This document shows, piece after piece, positions 22,860-36,194 of a stretch of 64,000 nt of DNA (positions are counted from its first letter, which is position 1; every line of letters begins with the position of its first letter). Made by a program: the position numbers and the translations under genes. The notes below the pieces were generated by a model that worked only from the letters and a program-made list of their open reading frames with translations, did not search any database and was not told the origin of the DNA. The stretch spans positions 13,581,701-13,645,700 of the forward strand of contig NC_088783.1 of NCBI RefSeq assembly GCF_958450345.1, in the 5' to 3' direction. Source of the DNA: Calliphora vicina (taxonomy: Eukaryota; Arthropoda; Insecta; Diptera; Calliphoridae).

Positions 22860-23389
22860 ATAAACGTAATTGAATAATCAAATTTAATCGAATAATCGAG
22901 TTAATTATTCGTATAATCCTTAATAGAATATTCTGTTTTACTAAATTGAATAATCGATTAATTTTTTTCGAATTTTGAATAAAACTTAAAAGATGTTATA
23001 AATGTAATTAAATAATCGAATAATTGTTATCAAAGTTATTCGAATAATCAAGCAAACTTAATCGAATAATTATTTAATAGAATAATCGGTTATACAAAAC
23101 TGTATTCGATATTCGATTATGTATATTGAATAATCTTAATCGGAAATTTAATTATATACATTTGAAATAAATCTAATAAGATAAGTTGAATAGTAACGCC
23201 AATTTGGCATTTTATCTTATTTTGGCAACGGTAAATGTAGTTATTGCGAGAGGTAGGCCAATTTTGATAAAAATATATTTATGATAATCGAATTTGATAC
23301 TGATTAAATGTAATTGTATTAAACATTAAACTCAATCGAATAAAAGGAAAAATCAAAGGCATGAATCATTCTCTACCATTAGAATACAA

Positions 23390-23560
23390 CCTCTTTTTAG
23401 TCCAGCCAACTGTAATTAAAAAAGCCCTCTAAAGTATGTAGTACAAATTTAGATATTTTATTTGCGAATAAATTAGAACTTGCAGGTGTATGTGGGTTGG
23501 AGAAACTTGAAGAACTAACATTAGTAAATAGCTACCGGGCGAAGCCGGGGCGATCTCTTA
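23390..23560 (+). mobile_element. Helitron 3'-end fragment
   Basis: It is the reverse complement of the left part of the Helitron at 34937-36194: TTAGTCCAGCCAACTGTAAT, GGTTGGAGAAACTTGA and CTAACATTAGTAAATAGCTA, ending in the hairpin CCGGGCGAAGCCGG. The terminal CTAG has decayed and no 5' end is visible. Confidence 0.6.
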
Positions 23561-25064
23561 ACATAAGTAGTAACCCTCGTGCATTTGTTTTTATTTTCGA
23601 AGATATTCTTATATCAAATTGTGTTGGATGCAACTAATATTTAGTGTAAATCCAAAATGAATATCTCTATCCAAATTTAAAATCTCCACAGAAATGGTGT
23701 ATTATTAAGTTGATGCATATTGATTGTATGTTGTTGATAAATCCATCGTCCGTTGCACGTATGTTTTGAATAGATGTTTGCTTCTTTGTCTGTTGTGGAT
23801 GGATGTAACATTTGAAGAAAGAATTAAGTGTGTGCCCTGATAGAAGGTGTGAGAGTGTGTGTTTAGAACAGAAATATAATAATTTTCCAACATTTTAAGT
23901 TTAAGTGACATGCAGAAGTACTTGGTATTCGTTGTTGTACTTTAATAAATACACTCTGCTTGCAACCTTTATATGTATCTACCTAGCAGAAGAAGATGTT
24001 CTGACTATTCCACCAGCTGACTAACTGCATGTTTGGATGACTGTCTGCTGCACGTAGTTAAAGAAATACAAGATGAATAAATTGGATTACTTTCCAAGTA
24101 TGTTGTTGTTTGTATATTCTAACTATTTCAAGTTGTTGTTTAAAATTTTCTATGCTACACTACATAGTGTTGAGGGGGGCACGAGTAATTGCTTTTATGG
24201 CTGAATGGGTGGATGGATGGATAAATGTCGCCTTATGTTGCCGTGTTGTTTAGAGAGTGTGTCTCCGTGTTTCAATACAGTTTTCTTTTTTTTTCAACAT
24301 TTATTTGTTGCAATAGCTTTTTTTTTAAGTAGAAACAGATATTCGTAGCAAATGAATAGGAAACATGTGAGATGTGTGTTTTTGTTGCACGTAAGATACA
24401 TGTTTTACTTAACAGATCAATATCACTGCTGCTGTTGCTGCTACTGCTGCTATTATTGCTGTGATTAATGTGAATTATGAATTTTGAGTGAGAGCGTAAA
24501 ATATTTATTTCACATAAAAAGAAAAACGGAAAAACTTCCCAAAATATACAACAAAGTCGTACAAAAACATAAATATGAAATGAAAAGAAAAATGACTAAA
24601 CTATTAATACTCTTATGGAAAACAAAAAAAGAAAAAAGAAACGTATGAATGTTCTTAAACACACTGTAATGGATGTGTTAATAAATTAAGATTTCTCTTT
24701 TAGATTATAAATTACAGACATTTCTTTATTTTTTTTTATTTTTGTTACGGTTTCTATACATTATTTTTTCTTTTTTTTGGGGATTTTTAGCGAATATTAG
24801 AAGAGTTTTGTGTGGCAATAAAGCTTTTCGTTAAGAAGCTTTTTTTTCTCGAATATTTATTAAGTTATTAGGATTTATTAAAGTGATAATAAATAAATTT
24901 TGGTTTCTTTACATTTTCTGTTCTGGCTTATACATCTTAATTAGGCGAATGTAATAATTAAATAAAAGAATATTAATTAATTAATAGCGATGAGAGAAAA
25001 TTGGATTTTTATAATAAAAGGTATCTATTAGATAAGTCATTTGAATAAAAATTATGCGAATACT
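23561..25064. other. Non-coding stretch with trinucleotide runs
   Basis: No gene supported. A GCT/TGC-rich run (about 24429-24462) and T-rich tracts (24288-24326, 24720-24790) are the only visible features. Confidence 0.5.
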
Positions 25065-25205
25065 CGAGGGAAAACCAAAAATTCATCTAATATAGGGGTT
25101 ATATAGGGGTAGGGTAAATTATGAACCGATCCTCACAAAAGTTGGTAAAAAGATTTAGGTTCATATAAAACTTTGCTAATGTCCATTTGCATCATGATAT
25201 TAATT
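25065..25205 (-). repeat. Fragment of HINE-like family 3
   Basis: On the minus strand the sequence AACCTAAATCTTTTTACCAA followed by CTTTTGTGAGGATCGGTTC resembles the segments at 50866-50960 and 60645-60690. No element end is preserved, so the family call is tentative. Confidence 0.4.
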
Positions 25206-25318
25206 ATTATAAGACAATTATGAATGTAAGTAATTTGAGGGGGCACTTGCTGCCCGATTTTCGCCCAATAATATGATAAAACAATGTGTTTTCAAGAAAT
25301 TTTAATTTGTTGGTCTCA

Positions 25319-25392
25319 GTGGACTTTTCGGTGGAAAAGTCCACCGAAAGTAGGGGGAATACAATCCGCCCCCAGATTGTATTCCCCCTACT
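25319..25392. repeat. Two adjacent perfect hairpins
   Basis: Hairpin one: GTGGACTTTTC (25319-25329) pairs with GAAAAGTCCAC (25334-25344) over a 4-base loop. Hairpin two: AGTAGGGGGAATACAATC (25349-25366) pairs exactly with GATTGTATTCCCCCTACT (25375-25392) over an 8-base loop. Only 4 bases separate them. The region is markedly GC-richer than its flanks. Confidence 0.9.
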
Positions 25393-25574
25393 AGAATTGT
25401 TCACTGGATTGTAGAAACGCGTTCTGTAAAATATTAGGATCTGCAGTTAGGAAATTAGTTTTTTTAGTTTTTGTAAAAATTTTACCAGTAAATTATTACT
25501 TTTATTATTACTTCCCAGACCATTAACATGTCTCAGGCCAATTGAATAAGAAATGTAAGCAAAAAATTAACATA

Positions 25575-26340
25575 TTGGGTGAATGACTTAAAAATGTGTA
25601 TTTTATTTTTAAATTTTTAGCTTTTATTTTGAAACATTTGTACAATATAAATTTATTTTAAGTATTGGCTATTGTTAGCTAAGACCTTTTCCCATCTTTC
25701 TGGCAACATATGCACGCAGAGAAAAAATATAATTGGGCATGGTTACTGTAACCATTTGAATAGTGTTACAAGATTTTTAACTATATTATAGTCACAGTAA
25801 CTATTCACATGATTGTGGTAACCATAATATGGTTAACTGTTGTTCTCAGATTATGATAAGCCTTAAGCCGAGAGCAACATAATATGATAATTATTTCATC
25901 ATATGAATGGTTGTCACAAACATATATTTGTTTTCTGTAACCATATATATGGTTGATACAATCATGTGAATCGTAAGTTAACCATATTATGGTTACCACA
26001 ATCATGTAAATGGTTACTGTGACTATAATATAGTTAAAAAACTTGTAACAATGTTGAAATGGTTACAGTAACCATGCCCAACTATATTTTTTCTCTGCGT
26101 GTGGATTCTACGCCAAAAAAAATGATTTTCTTTTGTAGCGTTCAATCATCATTTCGGGAATGCAAAATCGTCTTTCAAGGTCTCTCGGCTTCAATTCGTA
26201 TCTCCCCAATGAATTTACAAGCTCTTACTGAGTTTTACAACAATATTTATGGAGTAGTGCCTCCAATTCTTGGTATACAAGTTTTTTGTCTGGCCTGGGC
26301 GATCTTTGTTTTTAGTGGCAAAACCATACAGTGAATTTCC
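25575..26340 (-). pseudogene. mariner, internally deleted and split by a MITE
   Basis: On the plus strand it begins with the mariner end TTGGGTGAATGACTTAAAAA, preceded by TA (25573-25574). It then shows the inverted C-terminal region (TTAGCTAAGACCTTTTCCCA...GGCAACATATG). After the MITE at 25713-26101 it resumes at GGATTC and jumps directly to an N-terminal region (antisense of CAAGAATTGGAGGC). Most of the catalytic core is deleted. A 91-codon frame crossing the MITE boundary is not a gene. Confidence 0.8.
25713..26101. mobile_element. Foldback MITE, CACGCAG family, copy 2
   Basis: The ends are CACGCAGAGAAAAAATATAA and the complementary ATTTTTTCTCTGCGTG, with long inverted arms (TGGTTACTGTAACCATTT and so on) as in the copy at 15801-16240. 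It is inserted in the mariner sequence CATATGGATTC. The left flank ends CATATG and the right flank begins TGGATTC, so the duplicated target is TG. The empty site can be read from the other mariner copies (for example complement of 36739-36760). Confidence 0.9.
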
Positions 26341-26889
26341 GCCGATTACAAATTATTCAATTTTGTGAATGTAAAAAACTTCGTTAAAAACCTATAAAAT
26401 GTCTTTGGTTTTAAAATTTAATTGGATACAAATAAAAAAATCCAACATAAATGTAATATAAAGAGATAAACTGACTCGATTTCTAACTTAGGTTTTCATT
26501 TGTATCAAAATGGCTTCAATCTACCTTCGTTATATCCCAATCAATTTTGTTATTTCGCAAAAAATATTTTTTTTTTAAATTTTGAATTGGCTATGTTTTG
26601 TTTATTAAGTCGAAAATTAAGTAACGATGTTGATTAAAACTTAAAGAAACCCCAATAAAATAAGGTGGTTTTATTCCTAAAATTTTCGTTTTATTCTTTC
26701 GATCGGAATAGAATTCTGTGACAGCCCCGAACATTCACGAGTTTTTGGAATAATTTGAATAATGAACTTGTTATTGGTCTGTTTGGGTTAAATCTTTTTC
26801 CAGCATTTTACTTTCCGAGAATTCCCGTGAAAAACTCCAATTATAATGTTCAATAACAAGGCCCCATTTTCATTAAAAATACTGGTTTT
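26341..26889. other. AT-rich non-coding stretch
   Basis: No feature recognised between the mariner and the HINE. Confidence 0.5.
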
Positions 26890-27026
26890 TATACCCTTCA
26901 GCTTCGTGAGAAGGGTATATATAAGTTTGTCATTCCGTTTGTAATTTCTACATTTTTCATTTCCGACCCTATAAAGTATATATATTCTGGATCCTTATAG
27001 ATAGCGGAGTCGATTAAGCCATGTCC

Positions 27027-27080
<54 letters not shown>

Positions 27081-27260
27081 CTGTCTGTCTGTCTGTCTGT
27101 TGAAATCAATTTTCTGAAGGCCCCAGATATCTCCGGGATCCAAATCTTCAACAATTCTGTCAGACATACTTTCGAGAATTTTGCTATTTAAAATCAGCAA
27201 AATCCGTCCATAAATAACGGAGATATGAGCAAAAATCCGAGACAACCTCTGAAAATTTCA
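26890..27260 (+). mobile_element. HINE element, 3'-truncated copy
   Basis: It starts with the 5' hairpin TATACCCTTC...GAAGGGTATA and continues through GTTTGTCATTCCGTTTGTAA, ATCCTTATAGATAGCGG, a GTCT tract of about 19 units (27023-27100) and TGAAATCAATTTTCTGAAG. At about 27245 it runs into a T-rich tandem repeat and lacks the A/T-only tract and the 3' hairpin. A second, complete HINE begins 450 bases further on, so the pair may share one origin. Confidence 0.8.
27023..27100 (+). repeat. (GTCT)n microsatellite, about 19 units
   Basis: GTCC at 27023 and 27071 bracket 11 uninterrupted GTCT units, followed by 30 bases from the second GTCC to the end. It belongs to the HINE at 26890. Confidence 0.98.
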
Positions 27261-27285
27261 TCAAAAAACACAATGTATTGCATGC

Positions 27286-27690
27286 TTTGACAAAAAAACA
27301 ACAAAACGTATGCTTGGGTGTGCAAGCTTTGTGTATTTGGTTTTTTTTTGTGTTTTGTTTCTTTTGGCGTTGTTGTTGTTTTTTATACAACTAACCGTTT
27401 GTTTGGTTGTGTGTTGGTTTTTTTGACAAAAAAGCAACAAAACGTATGTTTTTGGATGTGCATGCTTTGCGTATTTTGTTTTTTGTGTTTTGTTTCTTTT
27501 GGCGTTGTTGTTGTTTTTTATACAACTAAACGTTTGTTTGGTTATGTGTTGGTTTTTTTGACAAAAAATCAACAAATCGTATGTTTGAATGTGCATGCTT
27601 TGCGTATTTTGTTTCTTTTGGCGTTGTTGTTGTTTTTTATACAATTAAACGTATGTTTGGATGTGTGTTGGTTTCATTGCCTTGCGTATT
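27286..27690 (+). repeat. 135-bp tandem repeat, three units
   Basis: Units start near 27288, 27424 and 27559 with TTGACAAAAAAnCAACAAA. Each runs through ATGTGCATGCTTTGCGTATT, TTTCTTTTGGCGTTGTTGTT and ATACAACTAAACGTTTGTTT. Unit three is slightly shortened. The 144-codon and 127-codon frames across it are repeat translations, not genes. It lies exactly between two HINE copies. Confidence 0.9.
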
Positions 27691-27697
27691 TTGTTTT

Positions 27698-28669
<972 letters not shown>

Positions 28670-30037
28670 ATAGTAAATTGCTAATTTTCCCCGATAGTAA
28701 CAACACATTTCGTTTCCCCAAATTCAGCTTTAAACAGTTTAATGTAAATAAGCTAATTTTATAACTAAAACAAAGTTCATTTGCAAAAAATATTGCAAAT
28801 AACAATATTTTTCTACTGTCCATCCATCCATTCCAAAAATAAATGTAAAAAAAAAACGGTGTTGACAACTTTCATATTTACAAAATAAACAAATGAAGAA
28901 AAAAGGGAGGAAAAAAAGAAATGACACAAAACACTACATGAATATAAAATTTTACATGGTTTTTAACAAATTTTATATCTAAAATACAAACAGACGAACA
29001 ACGACATTTCTGGTATTTGTAGCCTTCAATGGATTTGGTCGTCTGCTAGTTGTTGCTGCTGCTAATGTTGTTTTTGTCGCTGATGTTGTTGTTGTTGTTC
29101 CCTTGTAGACATGGTAAATAACATCAACTTCAACTCTTTAACAATAGAATTTTTAGTATCGGCCATCCTCCTACACTAATTAGCTTTCATTATTACGGCA
29201 AAACAAAAAATAAAATAGACTGAACGAATGAACGAACTAACGAAATAAAGAAAAAAAATTATAAAATAAACAGGCAGAAAAAGCAATCAACATTTATTTA
29301 TTCATACTTGTACGTACTAACATTGGGGCAGAGCTGCATACATCTAGATACAAATATAGCTAAACACCCCTGATTACAGATATTACAGAGATTCTAAACA
29401 TATGCAAATATATGTATCTATGTGAATATGTCAGAATGTATTCCCTTTTATTGAGATTTTACCCAGTAAATGTTGTCTGAGGCAAAATTTCTAAATTATA
29501 ACATTTCAATGTATGAAATTACGTTTACAACAAAGCAGGATGAAACTTGTGGCCTTCGTAGATCAAAGACAACGAGAACTTTGTAAAAATCTTATTATTG
29601 TAGGACTTGATAGAATATTCCACGTCTGAAAATTTAATTCACTTCTGGTAATGTTAACCAGTGCAGCATCGGCTCTGAAGATTGAAAATACTCTGACTAA
29701 AAATTTGATATTACTATATAGAAAATGTTATATTTATAATGAAATCGTAATCCATATAGAATTACCTAGATACATATATGAACGACAAATTTACAAGGCT
29801 TTTGAGTCTTCCGTATGGTAGATAAAGCATTTTGTACAAGTATTTGGTATTATTGAAAATATTTTCACACGAAGATTTACATTTTAAAGAGATAATGCTT
29901 CCGATCAATTTTCTGAATGAAAAAAAACTTCAAATTGTATGATGTATTGATTTCTCCTGAAGACAATGGGTTAATAACTTTAGAAATTTTTTTATTTAGA
30001 TTCCGAAATTCCAAAAACAGGGGAAATATATTCCAGT
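28670..30037. other. AT-rich non-coding stretch
   Basis: No gene supported. TTG/GCT trinucleotide runs occur near 29050-29100. Confidence 0.5.
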
Positions 30038-31640
30038 AACTGATTTATTTAAAAATGTTGGATTTACAATAGATTGTGTATCTATCTTTTGAACGTGGTT
30101 TTTGGTTTTTAACAACTTATATGTCATTATGAAGGGTACATATCTGTCACTCATTCTCTCTTAGTTACTTTTGTGTAAACAACAACAACAATGTCTTTTT
30201 CGCTTCGAAAATGTCGAATTTTTTGTCAACAAAGCGTCATATGCAGGAAGTTTTGCTTTACTTCTTTAATTTGTATAAAGTGCCGCTGAAGCACACCGAT
30301 TGCTCATGGTGAATGAATTGGAGAATTTGACACGGAAGACAAAAATCGTCCAGGCAGCCAAAAAAGTTTGAAGACCAAGAATTGGAGGCATTAGTCCAAG
30401 AAGATTGTTGTCAAATTCAACAAGAGCTTGCAAAAGCAATGGGAGCTACTCAAACAGCAATTTAATCCAAATGCAGCGAAATTGTGTACCATACAAATTG
30501 GAGCTCAGAGATCTTGAAAGAAGATTTTTCATGTCTGAAATGTTGCTTGAACGCTATAAAAGAATCATTACTTGCGATGAAAAATGGATCCATCGGTACC
30601 GTAAAATAACTCCCACATGAAATAAATCCCAATGAAATAACTCCCATCAAAAATGAAATAATTCCCAAACTTGAAAATTGAAATAATTACCAAAGGGTAA
30701 AATTAAATTACTACCAATAATCGGCGGTTTCATAATTTTAAAAATATTAGTCCGAAAAAAAGCGAAATAACTCCCAAAAGAAATTAAATAATTCCCAATC
30801 CGAAGCAATTTATTGCCGAAGGTCGGCAATGCAAAACAAATTTTCTGAGCGAAGCTAGTTTTTGATATTTATGGCTTCTGCTTTTGCAAACTAGAACCCA
30901 ACAAAAATGAAATAACTCCCAATATAGTGAAATAACTCCTAATTCCCAAAATAAAATGAAATAAAACCCAACAAAAATTTCATTGGGAGTTATTGCATTA
31001 TGAAATAATTCCCAACAACAAATTATGAAATAATTCCCTATGCGGTAGGAGTTGTTGTTTCATAATGAAATAAGTCCAAAGTTGTATGAAAAATTTGTTG
31101 GGTGTTATTTAATTTTTTCGTGGGGAGTTATTTCACTTGGGAGTTATTTCACGGTACCGGATCCATCACGGTAATCCGAAGAATAAGTGAAGCCCACCCA
31201 AAAAGCCAAATCGACACCAACACAAAATATCCATGGCGCTAAGGTAATACTCTGTATTTGGTGAGAGCAAAAGAGTCCAATCTATTATCAGATGCTTAAA
31301 TCTGGTCAGACCAAAACAGGGAACCTGTATCGAATGCAACGTTTAAATCGGGCATTTGCCGAAAAACGCCCAGAATATGCGACCAGACATGAAACAGTAA
31401 TATTCCATCATGACAACGCTGGGCTTCATGTTGCAATACCTTTTTAAAACTACATACATATTTAGAAAGAAGAGGTTGGGAAGTTGTTCCTTATAGTCCA
31501 GACCTTGCTTCGTCTGAATACTATTTGTTCTGATGGATGCAGAACGCTCTCTCTTCGCTTTGAAACAGAGTATCCGAAATTGGTTTGATTCCATCTTGGC
31601 CTCAAAAGTTCTTTTGGCTCGGAATCCATATGTTGTAGGA
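30038..31640 (+). pseudogene. mariner split by a nested MITE
   Basis: A nearly full-length but decayed mariner. The start codon region is at 30211 (MSNFLSTKRHM, matching the family N-terminus). The frame then shifts, and ITCDEKWIHR carries the first catalytic Asp just before the insertion at 30595. After the MITE come fragments such as HHDNAGLHVA (second Asp) and PSEYYLF-like sequence (SSEYYLF here, the third Asp replaced). Several stops and frameshifts and eroded ends show it is inactive. Confidence 0.85.
30595..31158. mobile_element. MITE with GGTACCGT ends built from ATAACTCCCA motifs
   Basis: The TIR starts GGTACCGTAAAATAACTCCC and its inverted counterpart differs by one base. It is flanked by GGATCCATC on both sides (30586-30594 and 31159-31167), a 9-base target duplication. 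Other mariner copies show the undisrupted ATGGATCCAT site. The 564-base interior repeats variants of GAAATAAYTCCCAA at least ten times, in both orientations. A 9-bp duplication suggests a Mutator-like or Merlin-like origin, but this is inference. No coding frame. Confidence 0.9.
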
Positions 31641-32902
31641 AAGATGGTAAAATTGGAAAAATACTGCGTTATCATCATAATATATGATAAATAATTTTTT
31701 GATTTTTTTTTTTCAATTCTGTTAAAAATTCAATTTTATTACGATATCTCTAATGGCTCCCAAGCTAAAAAAGAAAACAATTCTAAAAAGTGGTTTTAAC
31801 AATTGGACTTATTTTCACTCCAATGTTATCAAAGGGTTAATTTTGATTAAAATTTATTGTCATATTACTGAAGTTTCTTAAAAATTTGCAAATAAATACA
31901 AACAAATTCTCTTAATATTTGTGAAAATATATATTTGTTTAACTTTGACCCTAATAAAAGAAAGGGTTAATATAAAGATATTTCAGTAAAAACTTCAGTA
32001 TAAATTTCTCTTAGGTTTTGTAATAATATTGTGTCTTAAAGAAAGTATTCCCAATAATAGCTTTTTTCCAAAAATTCGAATAGTTCCAGATATTGAGGCA
32101 AAATAAATCCTACATTTTTAGAATTTGTTTATCAACATTTTGAAAAGTTTGAAATTTATGTTTTGTGATCATAAAAGAGCTTTTATCGATATAAAGAGGG
32201 TGAAAGTAGATTCTCATTATAAAATTTTCCAAAACAATATATATATGTGACCTGTAATGTCTTTATAAATTACGATTATGATTAACGGTGAAAATTTATA
32301 TTTAATAACAAATGTTTTGAAATTGAAAATGTGTTGAAAAAAATTATAAAATTATGTGTGTTAATGAATTAACGTGAATTAAGCTATATTTAATCAACAA
32401 ATTTCAGTTAAAATTTCGAGACTTTTGACGTGTTTACATCTCTCACAATGGTGTTGAATTCACACGGTACCCGTATATGTGAGAGAGGAATTGTAAAAAA
32501 ATGAGTCGGACTACTTGGTATACTTTGGTTTGAAACATCAGAGTCGATTAACCCGATAAATTTATCGAATAATTTGAATTTTAATATAGTTTAGTAAAAG
32601 AGTTTAAATTGATTATATATCTTTTTTTATTGTCAAAGAGATAAATTAAAAAAAAGTGAACTATTAGTGCGCGAGACCGGCGTCACAATTGATCAAAGTC
32701 AAATTTGCGTCACCATTGGCCTGTGCTTAGGCTAACATCTAATTTTAAATGTTCGATGTTATAGTATTACCCTAATTGCCTCACTAATCAAACCGTTACT
32801 GCTCAGAACAAGCAGACTGAGTGAGTACTGATCGGAGGAGAAATGTGATGTTGTGATGAAACACACTAACCTAACTAGGCTACGGGTTTTATGCAGCGCT
32901 TT
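31641..32902. other. Non-coding stretch, GC-richer at its right end
   Basis: No gene supported. The part at 32665-32890 (GCGCGAGACCGGCGTCACAA to CACTAACCTAACTAGGC) is less AT-rich than the flanks and may be an unrecognised retroelement fragment. Confidence 0.4.
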
Positions 32903-33569
32903 TATACCTTTCACCTTCGTGAGAAGCGTATATATAAGTTTGTCATTCCGTTTGTAATTTCCACAATATAATTTTCCGACCCTATAAAGTATATATATTC
33001 TGGATCCTTATAGATAACGTAGTCGATTAAGCCATGTCCGAATGTCTGTCTGTTGAAATCAATTTTCTGAAGACCCCAAATATCTTCGGGATCCAAATCA
33101 AAGAAGTTTCCTATTGAAAATAAGCAAAATCGGTAAACAAATGGCTGAGATATGAGGAAAAAACCAGACCAACCTCGATTTTTTACCTATTTTTGACCTA
33201 TATCTGGATCACTAAGTCAATTATATAGACAATGGATATCTAATGATAGATATTTCGAAGACCTTTGCAACGACGGTTATAACACCATAGTAAGTTGGAC
33301 CTACAATGGGTCAAAATCGGAAAAAAATATTTTTTAACCCGAATTTTTTTTTACAAAAAAAAATTTAAAAAACAAAAATTTTTTTTTTAAAATTTAAAAA
33401 AAAAAATTTTAATTTAAAAAATTTATATTAATAATTCGAAAAATTTTTTCCCAAAAAATGAAAAAAACAATTTGTTTACCTAAAAATATTTGATATTTGT
33501 ATTTCGAAGTATAATTTGGTGAAGGGTATATAAGATTCGGCACAGCCGAATATAGCTCTCTTACTTGTT
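32903..33569 (+). mobile_element. HINE element, complete copy with short GTCT tract
   Basis: The full set of parts is present from TATACCTTTC...GAAGCGTATA to ATTCGGCACAGCCGAAT and TTACTTGTT. The microsatellite is only GTCCGAATGTCTGTCTGT (33036-33053). Parts of box B are deleted. It provides the unexpanded comparison for the copies at 27698 and 35124. Confidence 0.85.
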
Positions 33570-34936
33570 AAAGTTATTAAAATCTGTATCTTTTAATATT
33601 AGGTAACGATCATGGGCACCAGTTATTTATCATCTTTAAATGTATAACCATTTTTTTGCTTAAGAGTCTCACTGTGTATTATAAAATTATACCCTAACAC
33701 TGTACACTTGTTGATCAGCTTAACAGCCAAACCTAATTAAAACCCCTAAATGCGTATTGGGTAAAAAAATTTCAAAATTTTCTAAAAAAAAAAAATACTA
33801 GGAAAAAATTACACACACAAAAAAACTTGGTGACTCTGTCATATGAAGAGCAGGGAAAAGAGAATTGTAATGCAAACTATATAGAAGTATAAACATGATG
33901 AAGGAAGGATTTACGCACCCACCAATGCCGTTTAACATTAAACATTTCCTAGTCGGCTTTTTGCCGGATTTAACATTTTCCTCTGTTGACTCGTGTTACT
34001 GATTGTGTGTTGCTTGCTACTGCTGCTGTTGCTGGTGATGATGATGATGACGACGACGACAACAATCATTGTATTTTTGTGGATTTTGTTTGGAAATTTT
34101 GTTGTAGTACAATATTTTTTTTTCCTTTGCTTTTCATACATATACTGTATGTATGTTTTTTTTTGTATGAATAAAAATTTGTTGCTGTTGATGTTTTACA
34201 ACTTGCGGTAGTGAACAATGAGTTTGTATGTTAAAATGTATGCAACAGAAATAAAATTACTACAAAAAAAAGTTGCCCCTTCTCCACAATTTGTTTTGCC
34301 ATGTACTCTACTAGTACTCGTATTGTATGAATAAAATGTTAACAATATTTAAAATGTATTGTAACAGTAGTTGTAAGAGTTGTAGTAGTGCTGGTAGTAG
34401 CAGCAGCAGTAGTAGTACTTGTTGTAATAGTTAACATGACAACACATGGTCCAGTTTCTTTTTTCCCTGAATATATGAGAGTGTATTGTTGGAAATATTT
34501 GTTTCTTTTTTTATGGTAAATTTTGATTTCGTTTTTTTTTTGCCTTTGTGCTGTGGGTTACTTTGACATCTGCAATATTTCTATTTTTTTTATATACAAC
34601 ATATATTTTAGTGAGTTTTTTTTGGTTTCTTAGGCGCCCACCACTTTCTGCGAACTTTTCGTTCTGATTCTGATTAAACAAATGTCCATTATACTACTTA
34701 ACTTTTGTAAACAAAACAAATAAACAAACAAACGCACTCATGAATACTACCGCCATATATATTCACACTTTCTCGGAATTCATCAAGGACTCTTGTACCG
34801 GTGAATAAAGAACAATTCAAAAACTACAAAAAGAGAGCTGAACAAATAAAATGCTGCAAAAACAAAGGAATTACAGTGGGGTGAAAGACAACATTTTGAG
34901 GAATTGATAATTATTTATTTCGTTTTTATTTAAGTA
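33570..34936. other. Non-coding stretch with trinucleotide runs
   Basis: No gene supported. (GAT/GAC)n occurs at 34034-34062, GCT-type repeats at 34015-34033, and GTAGTAG/CAGCAG at 34366-34425. Confidence 0.5.
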
Positions 34937-35123
34937 CTAGTTGACCGCCCGGCTTCGCCCTGTAGCATTTACTAATGTTAGTTCGTCAAGTTTCTCCAAC
35001 CCTGCCTGTTCTTATTTATTTGCAAATAAAATATTTAAATTTGTACAGCATACTTTAGGGGCTTTTTTATTACAGTTGACTGGACTCAAAAAAGTCGGTT
35101 TTAGCCGTATTTTTTTAATTTTT

Positions 35124-36071
<948 letters not shown>

Positions 36072-36194
36072 TCTTTACAAACCATCTCCTGAAAATTTCA
36101 AATCGAATAAAAAAAATCAGCCAAATCGCTCCAGCCGTTCTCACGTGATGCCATTACATACATGGACCATTTCATTTATATATATATATATAGA

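Larger units (their letters stand above)
20490..23130. repeat. Decayed AATCGATTAA satellite-like region
   Basis: The palindrome-containing motif (A)ATTGAATAATCGATTAA recurs dozens of times in diverged form. Between about 21845 and 23100 a longer unit of roughly 140-170 bases is visible. In order it contains AATAATCGATTAATTTTTTCG, AATAAAACGTAAAAGATG, TTAAACGTAATTGAATAATC, ATCGTTATCAAAGTTAATCG and AATATTTAATAGAATAATCGG, repeated about six to seven times. A HINE fragment (21130-21545) and a 122-bp MITE (22738-22859) interrupt it. It is non-coding and could be a degraded satellite. Confidence 0.8.

Noticed and set aside
26059..26334. 91-codon plus-strand frame
   Set aside because: It starts in the foldback MITE and ends in antisense mariner sequence, so it is a chimera of two elements.
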